Origin: Sneathiella sp. | GTDB taxonomy: Bacteria > Pseudomonadota > Alphaproteobacteria > Sneathiellales > Sneathiellaceae | Assembly (NCBI GenBank): GCA_017643685.1 | Contig: JAEPMY010000008.1 | Span: forward strand, 1 to 55,084 | DNA: 55,084 nucleotides | Direction: 5' to 3' | Shown here: positions 8,567-19,412 of the stretch, piece by piece | How positions within the stretch are numbered: position 1 is the stretch's first letter | How the letters are laid out: the number at the start of each line of letters is the position of its first letter | The notes under the pieces: model-generated | The model's database searches: none | What the model saw: only the letters and a program-made list of their open reading frames with translations | Told to the model about the DNA's origin: nothing | Made by a program: the position numbers and the translations under genes

Positions 8567-10127
8567 GGGTCTCGGAGGTGCGCGGAATGACCAGGCTCTT
8601 GCCGGTCATCTCAGAGGGGATTTCCAGCCCCATAAAGGTCAACAGGGTTGGAGCCACATCTGCAAGGGTTCCATCCTGCAACTGCCAATCCGCATCACCG
8701 GCTGCCAACACGCAAGGGACAAGATTAGTTGTATGCGCGGTGTGAGGTTTATGGGTTGATGGATCTTTCATCAGCTCAATATTGCCGTGGTCAGCGGTAA
8801 TCATCATGACACCGCCTTTGGCTTCGACAGCCTGAGACAGCTCACCAATGCAGCCGTCGATAGTTTCAACAGCTTGTAGCGCGGCTTTCATCACGCCAGT
8901 GTGGCCAACCATGTCTGGGTTTGCAAAATTCACGACAATCAGATCAAATTCTTCCGACTGAATTGCATCTAAAAGCTTTGCTTTTACTTCTGGAGCCGAC
9001 ATTTCCGGCTGTAAATCGTATGTGGCGACTTTTGGACTTGGAACCAGAATACGGCTCTCCCCCTCATAAACGCTTTCCTCACCACCGTTCAGGAAAAAAG
9101 TCACATGGGCATACTTTTCCGTCTCGGCAATACGCAGCTGCTTACGGCCAGCTTTAGAGACTACCTCTCCCAATGTTTTCTGAATATCAACAGGAGGGAA
9201 GAGAGCGGGCACTTTGGGTGCCAGATCTGCGGAATATTCGACCATACCTGCAATTGCTGATAGCTTTGGCGCGTCAGCTGTATCAAATCCGTCGAAGGCA
9301 TCATCGGTGAGGGCGTTCAGGAATTGACGGGCGCGGTCAGCCCGAAAATTTGCCATCAGGAAAGCGTCGCCATCTTGGACACCTTCATATCCTTTGATCA
9401 CGTGCGCAGGCAGGAACTCATCATTTTGATCAGCAGCGTAGCAAGCCTCAACGGCTGCAATAGGATTCGTCATTTCAATGCCATCGGCTTTGAATATAGC
9501 GTTGTACGCTTTCACCACGCGGTCCCAGTTGTTGTCCCGGTCCATGGCGAAATAACGTCCGATCAGGGACGCAATTCGAACGCCTTGTAGACTTTGGATT
9601 CTCGCCTGAACCTCTGTAACAAAACCTACACCGCTTGTTGGCGGAGTATCGCGGCCATCCATAAAGCCGTGAATGTCAACTACAATGCCTTCGTCCGACA
9701 AGATTTTGGCAAGCGCAATTATATGATCCTGATGGGAGTGAACGCCGCCAGGAGAGAGCAATCCTGCAAGGTGGCAGGTGCCTCCACTTGTTTTTAACGC
9801 ACTGATCAGCTTCTGCAGATTCGCATTTTTTGCAAGCGCGCCTGTCTCAATATCTGAATTGATGCGGGGAAGATCTTGCAGGATCACACGGCCACTACCA
9901 ATGGTCATATGCCCAACCTCAGAATTGCCCATTTGCCCTTCTGGTAGTCCGACATCTAGACCGGATGTGGCGAGGCGGCTTTTGGGTTTATTCGCAACCA
10001 TTTGGTCCCAGTTTGGAGTGTTGCCGCGCATAATCGCGTTATCGGCGCCATCTTCGCCCTCTCCCCATCCATCGAGAATACAGAGGAGAACTGGACGTTT
10101 TTTCTGAGAAGATGCTGTGTCAGTCAT
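8553..10127 (-). CDS. gpmI: 2,3-bisphosphoglycerate-independent phosphoglycerate mutase
   Basis: 524 residues, the full length of iPGM. It interconverts 3- and 2-phosphoglycerate in glycolysis and gluconeogenesis using two Mn ions. The alkaline-phosphatase-like fold shows LCILDGWG at the N-terminus, the phosphoserine motif GNSEVGH with Ser69, HGFMDGRDTPP and IGRYFAMDRDNNW in the phosphotransferase insert, and VNFANPDMVGHTG and ADHGN for metal ligands near the end. Its 3' end overlaps the envC-like start, so the two genes are probably co-transcribed, as is common in this class. Confidence 0.97.
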   Translation of the reverse strand: MTDTASSQKKRPVLLCILDGWGEGEDGADNAIMRGNTPNWDQMVANKPKSRLATSGLDVGLPEGQMGNSEVGHMTIGSGRVILQDLPRINSDIETGALAKNANLQKLISALKTSGGTCHLAGLLSPGGVHSHQDHIIALAKILSDEGIVVDIHGFMDGRDTPPTSGVGFVTEVQARIQSLQGVRIASLIGRYFAMDRDNNWDRVVKAYNAIFKADGIEMTNPIAAVEACYAADQNDEFLPAHVIKGYEGVQDGDAFLMANFRADRARQFLNALTDDAFDGFDTADAPKLSAIAGMVEYSADLAPKVPALFPPVDIQKTLGEVVSKAGRKQLRIAETEKYAHVTFFLNGGEESVYEGESRILVPSPKVATYDLQPEMSAPEVKAKLLDAIQSEEFDLIVVNFANPDMVGHTGVMKAALQAVETIDGCIGELSQAVEAKGGVMMITADHGNIELMKDPSTHKPHTAHTTNLVPCVLAAGDADWQLQDGTLADVAPTLLTFMGLEIPSEMTGKSLVIPRTSETRAAS

Positions 10128-10174
10128 GGCTGCTTTATACCGTTAAATACTCTAAATTGCTATAATTTTCCCGC

Positions 10175-10633
10175 TCACGCTCGATGATAGGGGTGGTTGT
10201 TCTGAATAGAATAGGCCCGGTAAAGTTGCTCTGCCAGAAGGCCGCGCACCATTAAATGGGGCCATGTCATTTTGCCCAGAGACAAGAGTTGGTCCGCGGC
10301 ATCTAATGTCGATTTCGCATGGCCATCTGCACCGCCAATGACAAAGGCGACGTCGGAAAAACCTTCGTCTGCATATCTATTCAAAAGGGAAGAAAATTCA
10401 ACACTGGTGAACTCTCGTCCTCTTTCATGGAGGACAATCAGTTTGGCACCCTTAGGTACCGATTTCATCAGAAGTTCTGCCTCGCGGTCTTTCAGCTTGT
10501 CACCCTTAAGCGGTTTTTTTTCTTCTGCTTCCTTAAGGGTTAATTGCCAAGGCAGGCGCGCGGCATATTCTTCAAACAGCGCCTGCAAAGGACCGCCTTT
10601 GAACCTGCCAATACTGGCAATGGTCAGGCGCAT
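10175..10633 (-). CDS. rlmH: 23S rRNA (pseudouridine1915-N3)-methyltransferase RlmH
   Basis: 152 residues, close to the usual 155. This SPOUT-class enzyme methylates pseudouridine 1915 of helix 69 in assembled 70S ribosomes. The C-terminal trefoil knot that binds SAM is visible as FVIGGADGH and the closing LLAEQLYRAYSI...HPYHR, both hallmarks of the family. It follows rsfS, another factor acting on the large subunit, at a distance of 39 bases that hold a compact hairpin. Confidence 0.96.
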   Translation of the reverse strand: MRLTIASIGRFKGGPLQALFEEYAARLPWQLTLKEAEEKKPLKGDKLKDREAELLMKSVPKGAKLIVLHERGREFTSVEFSSLLNRYADEGFSDVAFVIGGADGHAKSTLDAADQLLSLGKMTWPHLMVRGLLAEQLYRAYSIQNNHPYHRA

Positions 10634-10654
10634 CCTTAATCCTCCGTCTTCGGC

Positions 10655-10672
10655 GGAAAGCGTTCGCTTTCC
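10655..10672 (-). other. Compact hairpin directly after the rsfS stop codon
   Basis: GGAAAGCG (10655-10662) and CGCTTTCC (10665-10672) form an 8-bp inverted repeat, or a 7-bp stem with a 4-base loop as RNA. It abuts the rsfS stop on its 3' side, with rlmH starting 22 bases beyond it. There is no U-run, so it is more likely an mRNA stability or processing element than a terminator. Confidence 0.45.
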
Positions 10673-11032
10673 TTAGTTGCTCATTTCCTTGGCGGCATTT
10701 GGTGCCCAGATTTTCTCGAGATTATAGAAATCCCGCACCTCTGGACGGAACAGGTGAACAATGACGTCACCAGCATCCACCAAAACCCAATCGCAATTGG
10801 CCTTACCCTCAACCTGGGCGATACCATATCCGGCATCTTTGATGCGATCACGAAGATGCTCTGCCATCGCGCCTACCTGACGGGAAGAACGGCCATTGGC
10901 AATGATCATGTAATCAGCGAAAGAAGTTTTACCGGAGAGGTCGATAGAGACGACATCTTCTGCTTTGTCGTCAGAAAGGCTCGTATGTACTAGGTCACGG
11001 AGCTCAGAAGCAGCAATTTGTTTTGCGTTCAT
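10673..11032 (-). CDS. rsfS: Ribosomal silencing factor RsfS
   Basis: 119 residues. RsfS binds ribosomal protein L14 on the 50S subunit and blocks subunit joining when nutrients are short. Family signatures are DLSGKTSFADYMIIANGRSSRQV, here split between about residues 30 and 55, and CDWVLVDAGDVIVHLF near 90. Position between nadD and rlmH is the conserved order in many bacteria. It starts with ATG at 11032, 75 bases after nadD. Confidence 0.95.
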   Translation of the reverse strand: MNAKQIAASELRDLVHTSLSDDKAEDVVSIDLSGKTSFADYMIIANGRSSRQVGAMAEHLRDRIKDAGYGIAQVEGKANCDWVLVDAGDVIVHLFRPEVRDFYNLEKIWAPNAAKEMSN

Positions 11033-11107
11033 CAGGGGTAAAATTTAATCCTATCCATATTGATACTGTCTCTAATGTGAGGTTTTTTGCCCTCAAGAGC
11101 AAGTATT

Positions 11108-11698
11108 TCATGAAAAATTAATGCGATTTCTAAGAGCTGTGCTGCTCATTTTATGTTTCGTATGCGAAACGAATGTCCAGGCCGGGGCCCTTTGCATTGC
11201 GAAATCTTTTAATGGGGCGCCAGGGATCGATGTAAAAACCCGATATTTTTCATGTGTTTTGGCCGCGAAACTGTTGAGTGCTTTCATCGTATAACCGGGT
11301 CGATCAAAAACAGCGATTGGCAACGTGTCAAAAATATCGCGCCATTGATACCAGTTTCGAAACTGGATCAGGTTATCAGCCCCCATCAGCCACACAAAAG
11401 CACAGTCTTTATGGGATTCGCAAAGTGCTTCTAACGTCCGGGCGGTATAGCTTTGACCAAGGTGTTGTTCAAAATCGGAAACAACAATTTTGGGGTTTCT
11501 GGCAATTTGCTTGGCGGAGTTGAAGCGATCTTCAAACGACGCCATTCCATCAGTCGGTTTTAGAGGATTTTGCGGCGAGACAAGCCACCAAACTTCATCC
11601 AGCCCTAAAGACCGGAGCGCGGTTTCACTGATATAGAGATGTCCTTCGTGGGCGGGATTGAAGGACCCGCCCAGAAGTCCGATTTGTCTCTTGTTCAT
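11108..11698 (-). CDS. nadD: Nicotinate-nucleotide adenylyltransferase NadD
   Basis: About 196 residues. It transfers AMP from ATP to nicotinate mononucleotide in NAD synthesis. The nucleotidyltransferase motif GGSFNPAHEGHL lies at residues 6-17 and the second ATP motif SSTALRNRI at the C-terminus. I chose the ATG at 11698 (MNKRQIGLLGG), because the motif then sits at the usual distance from the start and it follows the proA stop. An ATG at 11725 inside proA would add nine residues and cannot be excluded. WLMGADNLIQF is the conserved substrate-binding segment. Confidence 0.94.
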   Translation of the reverse strand: MNKRQIGLLGGSFNPAHEGHLYISETALRSLGLDEVWWLVSPQNPLKPTDGMASFEDRFNSAKQIARNPKIVVSDFEQHLGQSYTARTLEALCESHKDCAFVWLMGADNLIQFRNWYQWRDIFDTLPIAVFDRPGYTMKALNSFAAKTHEKYRVFTSIPGAPLKDFAMQRAPAWTFVSHTKHKMSSTALRNRINFS

Positions 11699-11702
11699 AC
11701 AA

Positions 11703-12992
11703 TCAGGATGGGCGTGTCTGCCCATTCCCCCGAACCTGATATTTGAAGCTGGTTAGTTGTTCGACCCCAACTGGTCCGCGGGCATGCATTTTGCCCGTAC
11801 TGATCCCAATTTCGGCCCCCATACCAAATTCGCCGCCATCGGCAAATTGTGTGGAAGCATTGTGCAGGACGATCGCGCTATCAACTTCATTCAGGAAACG
11901 AGCGGCGGCCTCTGCATTTTCGGTCAGAATACAGTCAGTATGATGAGAGCCATATGTGGCAATATGATCCATGGCTTCTACCTGATCTGCCACTACCTTA
12001 ACCGAAAGGATGGCATCCAGATATTCCGTCGACCAATCATCGTCAGTTGCAGGTTTAATACGACTATCCAGCATTCGAATGGTGTCGTCGCCCCGAATTT
12101 CACAGTTGGCATCCAGCAGCTTGGCAATAGCGGCGCGTCCCATAGTTTCGATAACATCTTTGTGGATCAACAAGGTTTCAAGTGATCCGCAAATACCTGT
12201 CCGGCGAAGTTTGGAATTAAAAATGATCTCAGCTGCTTTATCCGCATCGGCATCTTTATCGAGATAAATGTGAACAAGGCCATCCAAATGAGAGAAAACA
12301 GGGATACGGCTTTCGTTTTGCACACGCTCGATCAGGTTGCGACCACCGCGAGGGACAATCACGTCTACATATCCAGCCATGGTCAAAAGTTTGCCAACGG
12401 CGGCGCGATCGGTCGTTGGGATCATCTGAATAGCATCTTCAGGCAGATCTGCTGCTTTCAGCCCTTCTTGGAGACAGGTCCAGATGGCCTGACTTGACCG
12501 ATAACTTTCTGATCCGCCGCGGAGAATGCAGGCGTTGCCAGATTTCAAGCAAAGCGCGCCAGCATCTGCGGTAACATTTGGGCGGGATTCGTAGATAATC
12601 CCGATTACACCCAGAGGAACCCGAACACGGGAAATCGCCAGCCCATTTGGGCGGTCCCACTCAGCAATTACGTCACCAACTGGATCATTGAGGGACGCGA
12701 TATCCTCAAGGCCTTTGGCCATACTTTCAATGCGATCTGTGTTGAGTTTCAGACGATCCAAGAACGAAGAGGCGGTGCCGCGCTCAACAGCATCAGCCAT
12801 GTCTTTCTCATTAGCTTCCAAGATAGCGGCTGCGTTTTCTCGCAGGGAATTTGCGGCTTCCTTCAAAGCTTTATCTTTTGCTTCCCGCGGGGCCAGTGAC
12901 AGAATATGGGCCGCTTTCTTAGCGCCGCGCCCCAGTTCCTCCATCACGTCGTCAATAGACTGCGTATCTGCAATGTTGGAATGTACTGTCAT
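11703..12992 (-). CDS. proA: Gamma-glutamyl phosphate reductase ProA
   Basis: 429 residues. The second step of proline synthesis: NADPH-dependent reduction of gamma-glutamyl phosphate to glutamate semialdehyde. An aldehyde-dehydrogenase fold with the catalytic Cys in [11 protein letters not shown] (about residue 268) and the conserved C-terminal [22 protein letters not shown] in pieces around residue 400. It lies 20 bases downstream of proB, the enzyme that makes its unstable substrate, and just upstream of nadD. Confidence 0.97.
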   Translation of the reverse strand: MTVHSNIADTQSIDDVMEELGRGAKKAAHILSLAPREAKDKALKEAANSLRENAAAILEANEKDMADAVERGTASSFLDRLKLNTDRIESMAKGLEDIASLNDPVGDVIAEWDRPNGLAISRVRVPLGVIGIIYESRPNVTADAGALCLKSGNACILRGGSESYRSSQAIWTCLQEGLKAADLPEDAIQMIPTTDRAAVGKLLTMAGYVDVIVPRGGRNLIERVQNESRIPVFSHLDGLVHIYLDKDADADKAAEIIFNSKLRRTGICGSLETLLIHKDVIETMGRAAIAKLLDANCEIRGDDTIRMLDSRIKPATDDDWSTEYLDAILSVKVVADQVEAMDHIATYGSHHTDCILTENAEAAARFLNEVDSAIVLHNASTQFADGGEFGMGAEIGISTGKMHARGPVGVEQLTSFKYQVRGNGQTRPS

Positions 12993-13012
12993 GGTCTTTA
13001 TCCATTTTCTCG

Positions 13013-15207
<2,195 letters not shown>

Positions 15208-15240
15208 TCAGAAAAAGAAATAAGAAGATAGCAACACAAC

Positions 15241-15272
15241 AGAAAAAGGGGAATGGTCGGACCATTCCCCTT
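15241..15272 (-). terminator. Rho-independent terminator of the rplU-rpmA operon
   Basis: GGGGAATGGT (15248-15257) and ACCATTCCCC (15261-15270) form a 10-bp stem with a 3-base loop. Read on the minus strand it is followed by TTTTTCT (complement of 15241-15247). It lies about 30 bases past the rpmA stop and before obgE, so obgE expression must come from read-through or from a promoter in 15193-15247, where I see no strong match. Confidence 0.85.
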
Positions 15273-15302
15273 CTGAAATCTTACTGTTATCCGTGAGGTG
15301 CG

Positions 15303-15560
15303 TTACGCCTGACCTTCTACGGACACATAGACCTTACCGCCAGCTTTTCTGGTAAATTTAACTTTACCTTCGATGACGGCGAAGATGGTGTGATCCTTGC
15401 CCATGCCAACATTGTCACCCGGGTGCCATTTGGTACCGCGCTGGCGCAGAATGATGTTGCCAGGGATTACGGCTTCACCACCGTATTTTTTAACGCCAAG
15501 GCGGCGACCAGCTGAGTCGCGACCGTTACGGGATGAACCGCCAGCTTTCTTATGTGCCAT
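15303..15560 (-). CDS. rpmA: 50S ribosomal protein L27
   Basis: 85 residues, the usual length. The N-terminus [18 protein letters not shown] is diagnostic; this flexible tail reaches toward the peptidyl-transferase centre. It begins directly with MAHKK, so there is no N-terminal extension needing cleavage as found in Firmicutes. It is 5 bases downstream of rplU, in the standard rplU-rpmA pair. Confidence 0.98.
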   Translation of the reverse strand: MAHKKAGGSSRNGRDSAGRRLGVKKYGGEAVIPGNIILRQRGTKWHPGDNVGMGKDHTIFAVIEGKVKFTRKAGGKVYVSVEGQA

Positions 15561-15565
15561 CGAGC

Positions 15566-15940
15566 TTACTCCTCGCTATCTTTTTTCGCTGCCGCTTTTT
15601 TAGGAGCCGCTTTTTTCTTGGCACCTTTGGCAGAAATGTCTGTGATACGCAGAACTGTCAGATCCTGACGGTGACCGGCTTTCCGGCGGTAGTTCTGACG
15701 ACGTTTCTTTTTGAAGACGACGATTTTATCACCACGGCCCTGCTCCAGCAGAGTGGCTTGAACTGTCGCGCCTTCGACCAGTGGGGCACCAACTGTAAGG
15801 GCACCGTCGTCGGCAGCGACTGCCAGAACCTGGTCTAGAGTCACGGTGTCGCCAGCTTCACCGGCCAGGCGCTCTACCTTGATAACATCGTCTTTGGCGA
15901 CTTTGTATTGCTTGCCGCCGGTTTTGATCACTGCAAACAT
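15566..15940 (-). CDS. rplU: 50S ribosomal protein L21
   Basis: 124 residues. The core [14 protein letters not shown] and the C-terminal RNA-binding stretch [17 protein letters not shown] identify L21. About 20 residues beyond the usual end form a Lys/Ala-rich tail closing DSEE, a form often seen in alphaproteobacteria. It is the first gene of the rplU-rpmA operon, with a good promoter about 70 bases upstream. Confidence 0.98.
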   Translation of the reverse strand: MFAVIKTGGKQYKVAKDDVIKVERLAGEAGDTVTLDQVLAVAADDGALTVGAPLVEGATVQATLLEQGRGDKIVVFKKKRRQNYRRKAGHRQDLTVLRITDISAKGAKKKAAPKKAAAKKDSEE

Positions 15941-16008
15941 GGCTGATCCGTTTCGAACATGTTGAATGGTCGCGAAGATTTCCCCCGCGCCTTGTAATTG
16001 AAGGGCGC

Positions 16009-16037
16009 AATATATCTGTGACCTATTTTAAGTCAAC
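16009..16037 (-). promoter_or_regulatory. Sigma70-type promoter of rplU-rpmA
   Basis: On the minus strand TTGACT (complement of 16032-16037) and TATATT (complement of 16009-16014) are separated by exactly 17 bases. Transcription would begin near 16002, giving a leader of about 60 nt before the rplU ATG at 15940. Confidence 0.6.
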
Positions 16038-16158
16038 CTGAATCAATCACCTTTTGAAATATTTTTGACATTTGCCGTTATATCGACCGAGTTTTCGGCG
16101 CTATTTCCCAAATTTTCAAAAGGTGATTGAAGGAAAAATCACCGCCTGATATTCAGGT
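16037..16158. repeat. Nested long inverted repeat, about 122 bases
   Basis: Inner arms TCAATCACCTTTTGAAA (16044-16060) and TTTCAAAAGGTGATTGA (16115-16131) are perfect 17-bp complements around 54 bases. An outer pair ACCTGAAT (16037-16044) and ATTCAGGT (16151-16158) brackets them. The outer arm touches the rplU -35 box. No coding potential, so it could be a structured RNA, a double operator or a small mobile-element remnant. Confidence 0.6.
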
Positions 16159-16273
16159 GAAGTGCTGATTTGGCATGTCGCAAATAACAATAACAAAAAA
16201 CGCGTAATTGGGCCCAAACTCCAGCCTATATAGGGGAAACTGGCTCGTATCTCAAGCGCGAGGAGGAGATATT

Positions 16274-16771
16274 ATGAGTGATTCAGCGTCCAAAGAAGGT
16301 CGATTTGACCCTTTTTCACACAAAATTATTGAAACCAAGGGTTTTGAAGATTTGAAAATCGGGGATCAGTTCCCAATTCCATCCCGCACCATTGGTGATG
16401 CAAACTTCGCAGCCTTTCAATTGGCATCCGGTGATAACCACCCGATCCACTATGATGATGAATATTGTAAGGCGCTTGGATATTCCGGGATGCTGGCTCA
16501 CGGGTTTCAGGTCCTGATTCAGGCGACTCCGGGCGCTGGTCTATTCCCACATGTGATGAGTGATTGCATGATTGGCTTTATTGAGCAGTCCAGTAAATTT
16601 TTGGCTCCGCTGATTGCTGGAGATACGGTTTATCCGAATCTGGAAGTAATTGATTTAAAGAAACAGACCAAAACGGGGGTCATTACGTTAAAGGCTACTG
16701 TTCACAATCAGCGCGGCGAGTTGCTGATGGAAGGAGAGCAGAAATTCCTCGTGCGCCTCAAGCAATCTTAA
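16274..16771 (+). CDS. MaoC family (R)-hydratase / dehydratase
   Basis: About 165 residues with a single hot-dog fold. The hydratase-2 motif SGDNHPIHYDDEYCKALGYSGMLAHG holds the Asp and His expected for acyl-CoA hydration; the piece D-N-H-P-I-H is at about residues 57-62. It probably hydrates an enoyl-CoA or dehydrates a 3-hydroxyacyl-CoA. The ATG at 16274 is chosen because AGGAGGAG stands 5 bases before it; a longer reading from 16208 has no such site. The dioxygenase-like gene starts 12 bases after the stop, so the two are likely co-transcribed. Confidence 0.88.
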   Translation: MSDSASKEGRFDPFSHKIIETKGFEDLKIGDQFPIPSRTIGDANFAAFQLASGDNHPIHYDDEYCKALGYSGMLAHGFQVLIQATPGAGLFPHVMSDCMIGFIEQSSKFLAPLIAGDTVYPNLEVIDLKKQTKTGVITLKATVHNQRGELLMEGEQKFLVRLKQS

Positions 16772-16783
16772 GGGGGGATGTTC

Positions 16784-17781
16784 ATGGAACAAGGGTATCT
16801 TCCTTACAAGGAACAGACAAAGCACTATTTCGACCGCCCACATGAAGAGCTTCCTGAAATCCCGGTTGCAAGTCCTGCCGCATGGTACGGACGAGATTTA
16901 CGGGATCAGAAGTCTTGGATCGCCCGTTTAACAGATGCAGATATCGCAGAAATTGAAGCTGCACTGGAGGTTGCTGATAAAACAGCAAAGGAGACACGCG
17001 ATCTTCTGCCGACTGATTTCCCCTTGCCAACGTTATCAAAGAAAATAGCGATTTGGCGGGAAGAGGTGCGAGATGGACGAGGTTTTCAGGTTGTGCGTGG
17101 CGTGCCTGTTCAGAATTGGTCACAGCAGAAGGCAGAGCGATTTTTTTGGTGCTTTGGTCTTCACATGGGACGGCCCGGAGGTCAGAATCAGTCAGGAGAT
17201 TTGCTAGGGCATGTTCGAAGTTTAAAGAAAGCCTCAGAGCCTGATGCACTCTCGCGTCTTTATATGACTGCTTCCAATATCGATTATCATTGTGATGGCG
17301 CTGACGTGGTAGGTTTGCTTTGTCTCAATAAGGCGAAGACAGGGGGACGTAGTCGGATCGTCAGTTCTGTAACTGTTTTAATGAATTGATGGAAAAACGT
17401 ACTGATCTGGCGAAGAGATTATTTAATCCAGTAAAGCTGGATATTCGGAACGAAAACAGCAATTCTGGCCGTCACTACATCAATGTTACTCCTTGCAGAT
17501 ATGCCAAAGGTAAGTTGTATACCTTCTATCATGCAGATTACTTTCGGTCAGTTCAAAGGCATGAAGATGTGGCTCCTTTTTCCGAAGAAGAGCAGGAAAT
17601 GTTCGATCTATACGAAACGATAGCGGCAGATCCTGATTTGTTCTTGGATATGGATCTGGAGCCGGGTGATATTCAGCTTCTTTCTAATCACACTAATTTG
17701 CATGCCCGGACAGAGTATGAAGATTACGAAGATCCAGCCAAGAGGCGGCATTTATTGCGCCTCTGGCTGTCACTTATGTAA
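16784..17781 (+). pseudogene. TauD/TfdA family Fe(II)/2-oxoglutarate dioxygenase, split by a frameshift
   Basis: One gene in two frames. The first part (16784-17389) ends ...RIVSSVTV-LMN-stop. The second frame (through 17781) resumes ...FNELMEKRTDLAKRLFNP and ends with RRHLLRLWLSL. Adding one T to the TTTT run at 17376-17379 joins them into a protein of about 332 residues that fits the family without a gap. Iron ligands are present on both sides: HCD (H-x-D) in the first part and the distal His in NHTNLHARTEYED in the second. The family oxidises varied substrates using 2-oxoglutarate. Either a recent one-base deletion or a sequencing error in the homopolymer. ATG 16784 is preferred over 16778, since AGGGGGG then has proper spacing. 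Confidence 0.8.
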
Positions 17782-17785
17782 GCGC

Positions 17786-19333
17786 TTAAGGGCGAACACC
17801 AAAACTTGGCCGTCCCGTTTTTCGAAGGGGGGCGGCGAGATTTGCAAATTCACAAAGCAGCTTCCGGCTTTCGCGCGGATCGATAATCTCTTCGACCATA
17901 AACCGCTCCGCCGTGCGAAACGGAGAGCGGAGCCGATTTAGCCGCTCTTCAATTTGCTTTAATTTCTCCTCAGGATTATCCGCCGCCTCAAGTTCTGCTT
18001 TATACGCAGCCTCCAGCCCACCAGCGATTGGTAGGGAGCCCCAGTCTCCACTTGGCCACGCATATCGCATGTTGAAGCGAGAGGCGTTCATATGCGCAGC
18101 GCCCGCTACGCCATAGCACTTGCGGATAATAATACTGCACCACGGAACGGAAGCCTGAAAAATACCGCTCATTGTGCGGACTCCATGTCTGATCGTGGCT
18201 TGCTCTTCTGCTTCCCGGCCAACGCGGAAGCCCGGAATGTCAACAAGATGCACCACAGGCAAATGGAAAGTCTCAGCAAGGTCCACGAACCGAAGGGCCT
18301 TATCCGCGGCATCGGATGTCCAAGCCCCTGCGTAATGATAGGGGTCGCTTGCCATAATCGCGACGGGCCACCCATCGAGACGTGCAAACCCTGTGATGAC
18401 AGATCGCCCCCAACGACGCCCCATTTCGAAGAAGCTGTCTTTATCAACGACAGATTTGATTATTTTTCGCATTTTATAGACTTGGCGAGGGTTGCGCGGA
18501 ACAGCTTCAATAAGCCAGTCATCACTTCGGTCTGCCGGATCTTGTGGTTCTGTCCGTTCGGGAAGCTCATCTACATTGCTAGGTAGGTATGACAGGAACC
18601 GCCGGGCCATTTCAAAAGCCTCTTCTTCGGACTTTGCTTCATCATCTACGGCGCCATTGGTGGTATGAATATCTGAACCACCGAGTTCATTTTTATCAAG
18701 CTGTTCGCCTATTCGGGCGACAACGGGCGGACCTGCCACAAACATTTGCGAGGTTTCTTTCACCATAACTGAATAGTGGCTGGCTGCGACGCGTGCAGCC
18801 CCAAGCCCCGCGGTTGAGCCAAGAGCGAGGCCAACGACGGGCACTTGAGACAGATTTTCGACGACATGCTCCCAGCCGCGCACAGCCGGAATATAGGTTC
18901 GTCCCTCCGTTTCGATCGTTTTGACGGAACCGCCACCACCAGTGCCATCAACCAATCTAATAAGTGGTTTTTTCAGCCCCCCTGCCATCATTTCCACATG
19001 AACCAGTTTCTCCCGGATCCCGGCGTCATTGGCACCGCCGCGGACGGTGAAGTCATCCCCGGCAACAATTACAGTACGTCCGTCGATTTCGCCCCGCCCG
19101 GTGATCAGGTTGGCAGGCTGCATGTCGGTAATATTGCCGTCGCTGTCATATTCAACTTTACCTGTAACCGATCCGATTTCGAAAAAGCTGTCCTGATCCA
19201 GTATCTTTTCAATGCGATCCCGAACGGGCAGTTTCCCCGCGTTGATATGACGGGCGAGTTTTTCCTCGCCGCCCATTTTTTTGGCCAGCTTCTGACGGGC
19301 TTTGAGTTCGTTGATTTCCTGTTCCCAACTCAT
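17786..19333 (-). CDS. Acyl-CoA carboxylase, carboxyltransferase (beta) subunit
   Basis: About 515 residues with two crotonase-like carboxyltransferase halves. It shows LVDGTGGGGSVKT, ALGSTAGLGAARVAASHYSVM (in part), a central RNPRQVYKMRKII and the second oxyanion region VAGAAHMNASRFNMRYAWPSGDWG. It belongs to the propionyl-/methylcrotonyl-/geranyl-CoA carboxylase group; the exact acyl-CoA cannot be set. The biotin carboxylase alpha subunit is not in this window, so it must be encoded elsewhere. The start MSWEQEINELKARQ at 19333 follows GGGGGA. It is 79 bases downstream of a LysR gene on the same strand and ends 4 bases from the dioxygenase stop. Confidence 0.9.
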   Translation of the reverse strand: MSWEQEINELKARQKLAKKMGGEEKLARHINAGKLPVRDRIEKILDQDSFFEIGSVTGKVEYDSDGNITDMQPANLITGRGEIDGRTVIVAGDDFTVRGGANDAGIREKLVHVEMMAGGLKKPLIRLVDGTGGGGSVKTIETEGRTYIPAVRGWEHVVENLSQVPVVGLALGSTAGLGAARVAASHYSVMVKETSQMFVAGPPVVARIGEQLDKNELGGSDIHTTNGAVDDEAKSEEEAFEMARRFLSYLPSNVDELPERTEPQDPADRSDDWLIEAVPRNPRQVYKMRKIIKSVVDKDSFFEMGRRWGRSVITGFARLDGWPVAIMASDPYHYAGAWTSDAADKALRFVDLAETFHLPVVHLVDIPGFRVGREAEEQATIRHGVRTMSGIFQASVPWCSIIIRKCYGVAGAAHMNASRFNMRYAWPSGDWGSLPIAGGLEAAYKAELEAADNPEEKLKQIEERLNRLRSPFRTAERFMVEEIIDPRESRKLLCEFANLAAPLRKTGRPSFGVRP

Positions 19334-19412
19334 GGGCGTCCCCCTTTTATTGTTTTTATTAATTGAGGTAAGGGTAATGGACGCGGCAAGGGAGGGCGAG
19401 TGTTTTTTGGAA

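Larger units (their letters stand above)
15941..16273. other. 333-base intergenic region between rplU and the MaoC gene
   Basis: No gene is supported. It holds the rplU promoter (16009-16037), a long nested inverted repeat (16037-16158) and the MaoC ribosome binding site AGGAGGAG at 16261-16268. A TTGACA at 16066-16071 on the plus strand has no good -10 at the right distance. The region is A/T-rich compared with its neighbours. Confidence 0.5.

Noticed and set aside
17371-17390. Programmed -1 frameshift in the dioxygenase gene
   Set aside because: The TTTT run lacks the canonical X-XXY-YYZ heptamer in frame and no downstream stem is evident; a one-base deletion or read error is simpler.
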